Origin: an uncultured Pseudomonadota bacterium
GTDB taxonomy: Bacteria; Pseudomonadota; Gammaproteobacteria; Burkholderiales; SG8-39
Reading direction: 5' to 3'
Assembly (NCBI GenBank): GCA_903909415.1
Contig: CAIVVS010000083.1
Span: forward strand, 1 to 11,489
Length of the DNA stretch: 11,489 nt
This document shows positions 1 through 6,336 of this stretch, piece after piece. Numbering within the stretch: the stretch's first letter is position 1; every line of letters starts with the position of its first letter. The notes below the pieces were generated by a model. It searched no databases. It worked only from the letters and a program-made list of their open reading frames with translations, and was not told where the DNA came from. Both the position numbers and the translations under genes were made by a program.

Positions 1-533
1 ACAAGAAGATCGCGCTGCTGATCGCGGTGCTCGCGCTGGTGCTGGCGATCTCGGAGACGCTGGGCAAGGCGGCGCAGACCAGTGCGCTCAGCCTGAACAT
101 CGAGGCGTCCAACATGTGGGCGTTCTTCCAGGCCAAGGCGATCCGCGGTACCTCGCTGCGCGCGGTGGCCGAGGAAATGGAAGTCGCGATGGAACATCCC
201 GCCAACAAGGAACTGCGCCCGGCGATGGAAAAGCGCATCGCCGACTGGAAGAAGACCATCGCGCGCTACGACAGCGAGCCCGAGACCGGCGAGGGCCGCA
301 AGGAGCTGGCGGCGCGCGCCAAGGAAGCCGAGACCAAGCGCGACCGCGCCATGGCCGCCTACCACCAGTTCGAACTGGGCTCGGGCGCGGTGCAGATCGC
401 CATCGTGCTGGCCTCGGCCTCGGTGATCACGGCCGCGGCCTGGCTGACCTGGATCGCCGTCGGGCTGGGCGTGGTGGGCATCGTGTTCAGCGCCATCGGC
501 ATCTTCGCGCCGCAGGCGATACACCTGTTCTGA
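1..533 (+). CDS. DUF4337-type membrane protein, 5' end outside window
   Basis: This is the C-terminal 176 codons of an open frame that runs in from the left edge (first full codon at base 3) and stops with TGA at 531-533. A hydrophobic segment lies at the very start of the visible part (KKIALLIAVLALVLAIS). Next come a segment matching my memory of DUF4337 proteins (S-x-NMWAFFQAKAIR) and a charged, probably coiled middle rich in Lys, Glu and Arg. Two closely spaced hydrophobic stretches follow near the C terminus (around AIVLASASVITAAAWL and WIAVGLGVVGIVFSAIG). The layout is one N-terminal membrane anchor, a soluble helical loop and a C-terminal hairpin, so it is an inner-membrane protein. The function of DUF4337 proteins is unknown. 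The gene is convergent with the creatininase gene downstream. The true start lies outside the window; the internal GTG at 27 is within the first membrane segment and is unlikely to be it. Confidence 0.8.
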   Translation, partial: KKIALLIAVLALVLAISETLGKAAQTSALSLNIEASNMWAFFQAKAIRGTSLRAVAEEMEVAMEHPANKELRPAMEKRIADWKKTIARYDSEPETGEGRKELAARAKEAETKRDRAMAAYHQFELGSGAVQIAIVLASASVITAAAWLTWIAVGLGVVGIVFSAIGIFAPQAIHLF

Positions 534-534
534 A

Positions 535-576
535 CCCCGGTCCGGAGCCGGGCCCCGGTCGGTTGGCCAACCCGGG
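535..576. terminator. possible bidirectional hairpin terminator between convergent genes
   Basis: The 43-nt gap between the two convergent stop codons holds two GC-rich dyads. One is a 5-bp stem, CCCGG (536-540) with CCGGG (548-552), around a 7-nt loop. The other is the perfect palindrome GGTTGGCCAACC at 561-572. Neither is followed by a T-run, so intrinsic termination is only suggested; the position between two convergent genes is the main support. Confidence 0.35.
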
Positions 577-1404
577 TCAGGACTGGTCGGGCACGCGTCC
601 GAGGTGTGACAGCGGGAAGCGCGCCGTTTCCGCAACCAGCGCGGCGATGCGCGCGGCCACATGGTCCAGCACCGCATTTCCCTTGGCGGCGGTGGCGAGC
701 GTCGCATTGCCGCAGGCGCCCTGTGCGTTCAGGTCCTGCGTCTGCCAGCCGAAGCGCACGCCATCGCCTGAAGCGAGCAGCGGGTAGTCGGCCTCGATCT
801 CCTGGCCCAGTGCGCGGAAGTCGCGCGCCAGGTCCATGCGCACCAGCTGCGGGGCGAGCGCCAGCATCATCGAGGTCTCGATGTCCCCGGCATGGATGCC
901 CCAGGTGCGTTCATCCTGGCTGAACAGGCCCTCGGGCATCCCCAGGTCCCACCAGTTGCACGGCACCACCAGCATGCCGTGGCGCGCGCGCAGGCTGCGC
1001 GCGACGTCGGCCATCACCGAGGGCTGGCCGCCGTGGCTGTTGAGGACCAGCAGCTTCTTCATGCCGGCGGCAGCCACGCTGTCGCCGATCTCGTTCCACA
1101 CCCGCGCCAGCGTCTCGCCCGACAGGGTCAGCGTGCCGGCGAAGCGCGCATGCTCGTCGGACTTGCCCACGCACTGCGTCGGCAGGAACAGCACCTTGGC
1201 CGCCGGGGGCAGCAACGCGTCCAGCAAGCCGGCAACGCGCGCCACCACGCCCTCGACCAGCACCGTGTCCACCGACACCGGCAGGTGCGGGCCGTGCTGC
1301 TCGATCGCAGCCACCGGCATCACCACCACGGTCGCGGGCGAGGCCAGCGCCGCGATCTGCGGGCCGCTCAGGTCCTGCCACCTGCGGGACGCGGTCACGG
1401 CCAT
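577..1404 (-). CDS. creatininase-family metal-dependent amidohydrolase
   Basis: This 275-residue protein belongs to the creatininase family, cytoplasmic metal-dependent enzymes that hydrolyse cyclic or linear amides (creatinine, FAPy formamides; MftE is a peptidase relative). The diagnostic motif AIEQHGPHLPVSVDT is at residues 33-47 and supplies likely ligands Glu35, His37 and Asp46. NSHGGQ at 122-127 supplies His124 and stands for the usual NGHGGN. HAGDIETS at 171-178 supplies Glu176. All expected metal ligands are present, so it should be an active hydrolase; the substrate cannot be assigned. The start at 1404 puts the family's N-terminal strand (residues 25-35) in the normal place, and the length is typical. 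There is no ribosome binding site: the ATG lies 2 nt after the TGA of the PIN-domain gene, so translation is probably coupled to that gene. The open frame continues upstream to 1884, but that part is only the shadow of the PIN gene. Confidence 0.9.
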   Translation of the reverse strand: MAVTASRRWQDLSGPQIAALASPATVVVMPVAAIEQHGPHLPVSVDTVLVEGVVARVAGLLDALLPPAAKVLFLPTQCVGKSDEHARFAGTLTLSGETLARVWNEIGDSVAAAGMKKLLVLNSHGGQPSVMADVARSLRARHGMLVVPCNWWDLGMPEGLFSQDERTWGIHAGDIETSMMLALAPQLVRMDLARDFRALGQEIEADYPLLASGDGVRFGWQTQDLNAQGACGNATLATAAKGNAVLDHVAARIAALVAETARFPLSHLGRVPDQS

Positions 1405-1406
1405 GC

Positions 1407-1982
1407 TCAGGGCTGCAGCAGCGGGATGCGGTTGCGCAAGGCGGCGGCGCGTACCGCGCGGTCCAGGCTTGCAATCGGCAGGCCCAGCCGGCGCGCCAGC
1501 TCCAGGTGCCAGGCCTGGAAGGCGTTGACCTTGTACTTGCGCCCGAGCCGGAACATCTGGTCGGCTTCCAGCCGCACGCCGTAGAGCGCGAACGGCAGGC
1601 TCTCGGCATCGGCCAGCGCCGCGAGCGCCTCGGCATCGGTCAGCCGGCGGCTGCTCGCCGCGGCCAGCAGCTCGGAGGTCATCACGATGCGCCACAGCGC
1701 CGGGGCGCAGGCGCGCAGCGTGCCGTCGTTCAGGCGCGCATAGATGCGCGCGGCGTAGCGCCCGGCGCGGCGGCTGCGGTACCAGGCCAGCGCCACCGAG
1801 GCGTCGATCACCGCGACCGGCGGCTCGCCCTTGGCCGGCGCGATCTGCGTGGCGACCTCGCCCGCGCCCATGCGCGTGAGCCACTTCGCGGCCTTTGCGC
1901 CGCGCTTTCGGATGTCGATCGCCGGCGCGGGATGCACCAGGTACACGCCGGGGGCGACTTTCTCTTCCTTCAGCTTGCGCAT
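1407..1982 (-). CDS. PIN-domain protein with degenerate acidic site (VapC-like fold)
   Basis: This 191-residue protein has a C-terminal PIN domain (about residues 56-190) of the VapC-like type and an unrecognised N-terminal extension of about 52 residues, rich in Lys, Arg and Ala. The domain begins with AVIDASVALAWY (Asp60), passes through APALWRIVMTSELLAA (93-108), and ends with NAFQAWHLELARRLGLP (153-169) and ASLDRAVRAAA (171-181, Asp174). Typical relatives read LWxxEVANAL and the YDAxYLELA pattern. Here the Glu position is Val100 and the third Asp position is Gln156, so two of the four metal-binding acids appear to be lost, unless Glu104 substitutes. PIN proteins are usually Mg/Mn-dependent RNases; this one may be inactive or divergent. 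No antitoxin gene lies beside it. It is first in a two-gene unit with the creatininase (2-nt gap). The ATG at 1982 has only a weak purine stretch (GAGGG) upstream; Met38 (base 1871) is an alternative start. Confidence 0.82.
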   Translation of the reverse strand: MRKLKEEKVAPGVYLVHPAPAIDIRKRGAKAAKWLTRMGAGEVATQIAPAKGEPPVAVIDASVALAWYRSRRAGRYAARIYARLNDGTLRACAPALWRIVMTSELLAAASSRRLTDAEALAALADAESLPFALYGVRLEADQMFRLGRKYKVNAFQAWHLELARRLGLPIASLDRAVRAAALRNRIPLLQP

Positions 1983-1998
1983 GCTGTTCGACCCTCGC

Positions 1999-2034
1999 GT
2001 GGGTTGCTTCGATCAGGGTGGGTTGCTTCGATCA
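1999..2034. repeat. 17-bp tandem direct repeat in a divergent intergenic region
   Basis: GTGGGTTGCTTCGATCA occurs at 1999-2015 and again, identical, at 2018-2034, separated by 2 nt (period 19, nearly two helical turns). The pair fills most of the 54-63 bp between the divergent starts of the PIN gene (1982, minus) and the Cys/His protein gene (2037 or 2046, plus). It may be a double operator for a dimeric regulator or a recent slippage duplication. Confidence 0.75.
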
Positions 2035-2038
2035 TAAT
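2031..2038. promoter_or_regulatory. overlapping divergent -10-like boxes
   Basis: CATAAT at 2033-2038 reads as a -10 box for the plus-strand gene. On the other strand, 2036-2031 reads TATGAT, a -10 box for the PIN gene. Both abut or overlap the second copy of the direct repeat. No good -35 element is found at 16-18 bp from either, so any promoter would be weak or activator-dependent. A plus-strand transcript from this box would begin at about 2045-2046, at the ATG of the next gene, suggesting a leaderless message. This is inference only. Confidence 0.28.
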
Positions 2039-2045
2039 GCAGCCG

Positions 2046-2759
2046 ATGAGCAAGCCGCCCGACAAGCATCCACCGACGCTGAAGGCGCGCGCGGCACGGC
2101 AGCGCATCCTGCGCACCCGCCGCCGCGCCACGCGCGAGGACCTCGGCCTGACGCCTGCGGAGTACCGCACGCTCGCCAACCTGTCCACGCCCTACAAGAT
2201 CCAGGACTACCTCGACCGCATCCCGGCCAACTTCGAGATCGGCGGGGAGACCTGCCTGTCGGTGCGCGAGGTGCTGCGCCAGGACCGCGCGCTGTGCATC
2301 GAGGGCGCCTTCGTCGCCGCGGCCGCGCTCTGGGTGCACGGCGAGCCGCCGCTGCTGCTGGACCTCAAGGCCGAGCACGACGCCGACCACGTGGTCACGC
2401 TGTTCCGGCGCAACGGCCGCTGGGGCGCGATCTCCAAGACCAACCACGTGCCGCTGCGCTGGCGCGACCCGGTGTACCGCAGCGTGCGCGAGCTGGCCAT
2501 GAGCTACGTGCACGAGTACGCGAACAAGCGCCACCAGAAGACGCTGCGCCTGTACTCGGTGCCGCTGGACCTGCGCCGCGTGGATCCGGCGCTGTGGGTC
2601 ACCAACCCGAAGCACTGCTGGGAGCTGACCGTGGTGCTGGACGAGCTGCGCCACTACCGGCTGATGAGCCCGCGCCAGGCGCGCGGCATGCGGCTGCGCG
2701 ACGCCACCGAGCGGCGCGCGCAGGAGATGCTGCAGTACCCCAAGCCACGGGGGCGTTAG
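2046..2759 (+). CDS. uncharacterised protein, possible transglutaminase-like Cys/His fold
   Basis: I do not recognise a named family for this 237-residue protein. It has no signal peptide or membrane segment. The first 35 residues are strongly basic (KARAARQRILRTRRRATR, about 13-30). The centre has an arrangement like the transglutaminase/papain-like fold: Cys84 at the start of a hydrophobic helix (ALCIEGAFVAAAALWVHG, 82-99), then a strand (PLLLDLKA) leading to His115 (DADHVV). A further strand follows with NGRWGAISKTNH (123-134), where Asn133 or His134 could be the third member. The order Cys helix, His strand, then a polar residue on a following strand is what suggests the fold; catalytic activity is not shown. 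The C-terminal 80 residues are helical and rich in Arg. Upstream ATGs at 2037 and 2046 are both in frame and neither has a ribosome binding site; 2046 fits a leaderless start. The gene is divergent from the PIN gene and is followed by the Bug operon 83 nt later. Confidence 0.75.
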   Translation: MSKPPDKHPPTLKARAARQRILRTRRRATREDLGLTPAEYRTLANLSTPYKIQDYLDRIPANFEIGGETCLSVREVLRQDRALCIEGAFVAAAALWVHGEPPLLLDLKAEHDADHVVTLFRRNGRWGAISKTNHVPLRWRDPVYRSVRELAMSYVHEYANKRHQKTLRLYSVPLDLRRVDPALWVTNPKHCWELTVVLDELRHYRLMSPRQARGMRLRDATERRAQEMLQYPKPRGR

Positions 2760-2842
2760 CCGAGGGCGTGGTGCTATCCTGCGCCGCGAGGAGATGCCGT
2801 CCCGCACCGGGCGGTGCCCCGCGCATCGAGGAGGAAGCCATC
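2760..2842 (+). promoter_or_regulatory. leader region of the Bug-hydrolase-GST operon
   Basis: The 83-nt gap holds a -10-like TATCCT at 2775-2780 with no convincing -35. A perfect small hairpin follows, with stem GCACC (2804-2808) and GGTGC (2813-2817) around GGGC, and then a strong Shine-Dalgarno, GAGGAGG at 2828-2834. The hairpin would lie in the 5' untranslated leader, but it has no T-run and is not a clear attenuator. The promoter call is weak; the ribosome binding site is clear. Confidence 0.35.
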
Positions 2843-3823
2843 TTGTCCCGCACACTGCACGCCGGCATCGCGCTGGCAGGCGCGGCGCTGCTCGCCATCG
2901 CACCGGCGCCCGCCGTTTCCCAGGAGTTCCCATCGCGCCCGGTGCGCATGATCGTCACCACGCCCGCCGGCTCCGGGGTGGACATCCTCGCGCGCGCCGT
3001 CGCGCAGGGCCTGTCCGAGTCCTACCCGCAGCAGGTCGTGGTCGAGAACCGTCCCGGCGCCGGCGGGCTGATCGGCGCCCAGGCCATCGCGAACGCGCAG
3101 CCCGACGGATACATGATCGGCATCGCCTCCACCGCGCACATCGTCTCGCCCATGCTGCAGGTGAAACCCGCCTACCGGCCGATCGAGGACTTCGCCCCGG
3201 TGGCCCAGCTCACTTCGCTGGCCAACGTGTTGCTCGCCTCGGCCCCCACCAAGGCCGCCAGCGTCGCGGAACTGCTCGCGCTGGTGCGTTCGCAGCCCGG
3301 CAAGGTCAACTACGCGTCCCTCGGCACCGGCACCGCCGCCCACATCGCGGTGGAGATTTTCAACCGGGCCGGCGCGCTCAACGCGGTGCATGTGCCGTTC
3401 AAGGCCTTGTCGGACCTGCACACTTCCATCCTGTCGGGCGAGGTGCAGTACGTCAACTTCTTCCTTGGCCCGGCGATGCCCCTGATCCGCAGCGGCAAGG
3501 TCAACGTGCTGGCGGTCACCTCGCCCTCGAGGCTGCAGGCGCTGCCCAACGTGCCGACGCTGGCCGAGCTGGGCATGCCCACGGGCGCCACCGAGTTCTC
3601 GGTGGGCGTGCTCGGGCCGGCGGCGCTGCCGGGAGCGGTGGTCCAGAAGCTGCACGCCGACATCGTCGCCGTGCTGCGCCGGCCGCAGACGCGCGAGCGC
3701 TTCGCCGAACAGGGCGGCGTGCCGACCGTGGACACCACGCCCGAGCGCTACGGCGCACAGCTGCGCGCCGAGCAGGAGACCTACCGCAAGCTGGTCGCGG
3801 ACCTCGGCCTCAAGCCGCAGTAA
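2843..3823 (+). CDS. Bug/TctC-family periplasmic solute-binding protein
   Basis: This 326-residue protein is a complete member of the Bug family, periplasmic receptors that bind carboxylates and other small organic acids and serve tripartite tricarboxylate transporters (TctCAB) or signalling. A signal peptide covers about residues 1-26 (Arg, hydrophobic core LAGAALLAIAPAPAVS, then QEFPSRPVR). Family signatures are VDILARAVAQ (46-55), VVVENRPGAGGLIGAQ (65-80), PDGYMIG (87-93), DFAPVAQL (116-123), PGKVNYASLGTGTAAH (152-167), VPFKA (184-188) and LPNVPTLAELG (234-244). The start is the TTG at 2843, 8 nt after GAGGAGG; no ATG in this frame fits the signal peptide. No TctA or TctB membrane gene is present in the window, so it must borrow a permease encoded elsewhere or act as an extracytoplasmic sensor. 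The hydrolase gene follows after 15 nt, implying co-transcription. The ligand cannot be told from sequence alone. Confidence 0.92.
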   Translation: MSRTLHAGIALAGAALLAIAPAPAVSQEFPSRPVRMIVTTPAGSGVDILARAVAQGLSESYPQQVVVENRPGAGGLIGAQAIANAQPDGYMIGIASTAHIVSPMLQVKPAYRPIEDFAPVAQLTSLANVLLASAPTKAASVAELLALVRSQPGKVNYASLGTGTAAHIAVEIFNRAGALNAVHVPFKALSDLHTSILSGEVQYVNFFLGPAMPLIRSGKVNVLAVTSPSRLQALPNVPTLAELGMPTGATEFSVGVLGPAALPGAVVQKLHADIVAVLRRPQTRERFAEQGGVPTVDTTPERYGAQLRAEQETYRKLVADLGLKPQ

Positions 3824-3838
3824 GCGGGAGCCGCCGGC

Positions 3839-5509
3839 ATGCGCGTCGACAAGGATGTGGCGATCGAGGCGAGCGACGGCGTGGTGCTGCGCGCCAACGT
3901 GCACCGGCCCGACGGCCCGGGCCGGCATCCGGTGCTGCTCGCGCAGGGCGTGTACGGCAAGGACGTGCATTTCCGCGACGGCTTCGCGCCCCAGTGGAAG
4001 CGGCTGCTCGCGCTGCATCCCGGCCTGTGCGAGGACGGATCGAGCGGGCACTACCTGCGCTGGGAGACGGTGGACCCGGAGCGGTGGGTGCCGCACGGCT
4101 ACGTGGTCATCCAGGTCGACGCGCGCGGCACCGGCAAGTCGCCGGGCTTCGTGGACCCGTTCTGCGCGCGCGAGATCCGCGACCTGTACGAATCCATCGA
4201 GTGGGCCGCCGTACAGCCGTGGTCCAGCGGCAAGGTCGGCCTGATCGGCGTGTCCTACTATGCCATCGTGCAATGGCTGGTGGCCGCACTGCGCCCGCCT
4301 CACCTGGCGGCCATCGTGCCCTGGGAAGGCGCGTCGGACCACTACCGCGACTGGAGCCACCACGGCGGCGTGCCGAGCAACGGCTTCGTCGAGGCCTGGT
4401 GGCCGCGCCAGGTGACCTCGGTCCAGCACGGCAGCGCCGCGAGCGCCTACCGCGACCCGGACACCGGCGAACCGATCACCGGCGCGCCGCTGCCGGAGGA
4501 ACAGCTGCGCGGCAACCGCGCGCCCTATCCCGAGACGATTGCCGCGCATCCCCTGCTGGATGCCTGGCACCGTGAACGCAGCCCCGACCTGGACCGCGTC
4601 AGCGTACCGCTGCTGTCCGCCGGAAACTGGGGTGGACCCGGGGTCCACCTGCGCGGCAACATCGAGGGCTGGATGCGCGCCGCCTCCGCGGACAAGTGGC
4701 TGTCGATGCACACCGGAACCCATTTCGAGAGCTTCTACCTGCCCGAGTACGTCGCAATGCAGCGGCGCTTCCTGGACCACTTCCTCAAGGGCGAGGACAA
4801 CGGCTGGGACCGCGAACCGCGCGTGCAGCTGTCGGTGCGCCGGCCCGACGGCAGCACCCGGCGCATGGAGGACGGCTTTCCGCTGGCGCGCACGCAATGG
4901 ACACGGCTGCACCTGGATGCCGCCACGCGCTCGCTTGGGGCGGCGGCGCCCGCCGCGGCGGCCGAGGCGCGCTACGACGCGGCGGGCGGGGGGATCCTGT
5001 TCACCACCGCACCGTTCGAGCGCGACACCGAGTTCACCGGCTTCGTCTCGCTGCACCTCTGGATGGCCTCGGACACCACGGACCTGGACCTGTTCGCCAC
5101 GCTGCACGCCTTCGACGCGGCGGGACGCGAGATCGTGTTCGACGGCGCGCACGAGCCGACGCCCGTGACCCGCGGCTGGCTTCGCGCCTCGCATCGCGCG
5201 CCCGACCCGACGCTGTCGAGGCCCTGGCGGGTGGCCCACCGCCACGACCTGCCGCAGCCCCTGGTACCCGGCGAGCCGGTGGAGCTGGACGTGGAGATCT
5301 GGCCGACCAGCATGGTGTTCCCGCGCGGCAGCACGCTGGCGCTGCGCCTGGCCGGCCGCGATTTCGAGTTCCCCGGGATTCCCGGACGGATACTGCACAA
5401 CCATCCCGCCGGCCGCGACCCCGCCACCTACGGCGGCACGCACACGATGCACACCGGCGGGGAGCGCGGCGCGTGGCTCACCATGCCGCTGATTCCTCCG
5501 TCCGACTGA
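3839..5509 (+). CDS. CocE/NonD-family alpha/beta hydrolase
   Basis: This 556-residue protein has the two-part build of the CocE/NonD family (cocaine esterase, X-Pro dipeptidyl-peptidase, glutaryl-acylase relatives). An N-terminal alpha/beta hydrolase domain (about 1-320) is followed by a C-terminal jelly-roll domain (about 325-550). The oxyanion/RGTG region is VDARGTGKS (93-101), and the nucleophile elbow is GVSYY with Ser139. The C-terminal His is His295 in TGTHFESFY, with His291 nearby. The acid of the triad, normally in a G-x-Trp-x-Asp loop, is replaced here: residues 260-267 read SAGNWGGP with no Asp. I recall this reading from a subset of family members, so it may use another acid. There is no signal peptide, so it is cytoplasmic. 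The ATG at 3839 follows CGGGAG (3825-3830). It lies 15 nt after the Bug gene and 14 nt before the GST gene. Hydrolysis of an ester or amide is likely; the substrate is unknown. Confidence 0.88.
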   Translation: MRVDKDVAIEASDGVVLRANVHRPDGPGRHPVLLAQGVYGKDVHFRDGFAPQWKRLLALHPGLCEDGSSGHYLRWETVDPERWVPHGYVVIQVDARGTGKSPGFVDPFCAREIRDLYESIEWAAVQPWSSGKVGLIGVSYYAIVQWLVAALRPPHLAAIVPWEGASDHYRDWSHHGGVPSNGFVEAWWPRQVTSVQHGSAASAYRDPDTGEPITGAPLPEEQLRGNRAPYPETIAAHPLLDAWHRERSPDLDRVSVPLLSAGNWGGPGVHLRGNIEGWMRAASADKWLSMHTGTHFESFYLPEYVAMQRRFLDHFLKGEDNGWDREPRVQLSVRRPDGSTRRMEDGFPLARTQWTRLHLDAATRSLGAAAPAAAAEARYDAAGGGILFTTAPFERDTEFTGFVSLHLWMASDTTDLDLFATLHAFDAAGREIVFDGAHEPTPVTRGWLRASHRAPDPTLSRPWRVAHRHDLPQPLVPGEPVELDVEIWPTSMVFPRGSTLALRLAGRDFEFPGIPGRILHNHPAGRDPATYGGTHTMHTGGERGAWLTMPLIPPSD

Positions 5510-5523
5510 AACCGGGGAGCACC

Positions 5524-6297
5524 ATGATCGTCCTGTACCACGCCCTGCATTCCACCTGCAGCCAGAAGGTGCGGCTGTGCCTGCACGAGAAGGGCATCCC
5601 CTGGGAGAGCCGGCTGGTGAACCTCGCCACCAAGGAACAGCTCGCACCCGACTACCTGAGGATCAACCCCAACGGCGTGGTGCCGACGCTGCTGCACGAC
5701 GGCGAGCCGGTCACCGACTCCAGCGTGATCTGCGAGTACCTCGAGGAGCGGTTCCCGCAGGTGCCGCTCAGCCCGCCCGATGCGCTCGGCCGCGCGCGCA
5801 TGCGCGCCTGGCTGCGCTACCTCGAGGAGGTGCCGACCGCTGCGGTGCGCGTGCCGTCCTTCAACGGCGCCTTCCTGTACCGGTTCGAGGGCCTGGACAT
5901 GGAGGCCTTCCGCAAGGAACAGTCGGACGTGCGCCCGCTGCGCAAGCACTTCTACCGGCGCATGGGCCCCAAGGGCTTCCCGCAGGCCGACGTGGAGGCC
6001 TCGGTCGACCAGATCGCGCGCACCGCCGACCGCATGGAGGCCGCGCTGGCGCAGGGGCCCTGGCTGATGGGCGAGCGCTACACGCTGGCGGACATCGTGG
6101 TCGCGCCGCTGATCGACCGCATGGACGACCTCGGCTTCGGCGAACTGTGGGACGGGGGGCAGCGCCCGCGCATGGCCGACTGGTACCGGCGCATCCGGCA
6201 ACGCCCGGCCTTCGCGCAGACCTTCACGAAGGGAGCGCGGCTGACCGAGTTCCTGAAGGTCACGCCGCGCGCCGGGCTGGCGCCGCCCGGCGGCTGA
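5524..6297 (+). CDS. glutathione S-transferase family protein
   Basis: This 257-residue protein has an N-terminal thioredoxin-fold domain (about 1-80) and an all-helical C-terminal domain (about 90-225). It starts MIVLYHALHSTCSQKVRLCL. Ser10, Cys12 or Ser13 lies where bacterial GSTs place the residue that activates glutathione. NPNGVVPTLL (48-57) carries the cis-Pro, and VTDSSVICEYLEE (63-75) is the gamma-glutamyl binding stretch. YTLADIVVAPLIDRM in the C-terminal domain holds the N-capping Asp. Such cytoplasmic enzymes conjugate or isomerise electrophiles, or act in ring-cleavage and dehalogenation routes. The start at 5524 follows GGGGAG closely and lies 14 nt after the hydrolase stop, so it belongs to the same operon. 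A 25-residue tail ending in APPGG follows the usual family end. The substrate is not assignable. Confidence 0.92.
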   Translation: MIVLYHALHSTCSQKVRLCLHEKGIPWESRLVNLATKEQLAPDYLRINPNGVVPTLLHDGEPVTDSSVICEYLEERFPQVPLSPPDALGRARMRAWLRYLEEVPTAAVRVPSFNGAFLYRFEGLDMEAFRKEQSDVRPLRKHFYRRMGPKGFPQADVEASVDQIARTADRMEAALAQGPWLMGERYTLADIVVAPLIDRMDDLGFGELWDGGQRPRMADWYRRIRQRPAFAQTFTKGARLTEFLKVTPRAGLAPPGG

Positions 6298-6307
6298 ACA
6301 CCGCGGC

Positions 6308-6329
6308 CGCGCCGGGCAGGCCCGGCGCG
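6308..6329. terminator. perfect GC hairpin between convergent GST and marR-type genes
   Basis: CGCGCCGGG at 6308-6316 pairs perfectly with CCCGGCGCG at 6321-6329 around a CAGG loop. It lies 10 nt past the GST stop and 7 nt before the stop of the convergent regulator gene, so it could end transcripts from both sides. There is no T-run on either side, so it may only stabilise 3' ends. Confidence 0.55.
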
Positions 6330-6336
6330 CGCGCCG

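Noticed and set aside
1405..1884. N-terminal extension of the creatininase frame up to 1884
   Set aside because: The extra residues are Arg/Ala-rich shadow sequence of the PIN gene; the family N terminus begins just after the ATG at 1404.
1407..1982. A VapBC-type toxin-antitoxin system
   Set aside because: There is no small antitoxin gene on either side, the PIN active site is degenerate, and the partner gene is a creatininase.
1506..2036. Upstream extension of the Cys/His protein frame back to 1506
   Set aside because: It would run antisense through the PIN gene and the repeat region, and its composition is unlike a real protein.
2843..3823. A complete tripartite tricarboxylate transporter
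   Set aside because: Only the receptor is present; the small and large membrane components (TctB and TctA) are not in the window.
2774..5647. A 957-codon open frame on the minus strand across the Bug and CocE genes
   Set aside because: Its product is low-complexity, rich in Arg, Gly, His and Val with no domain, and it lies opposite two genes with clear family motifs and ribosome binding sites. Long antisense frames are expected at about 70% G+C.
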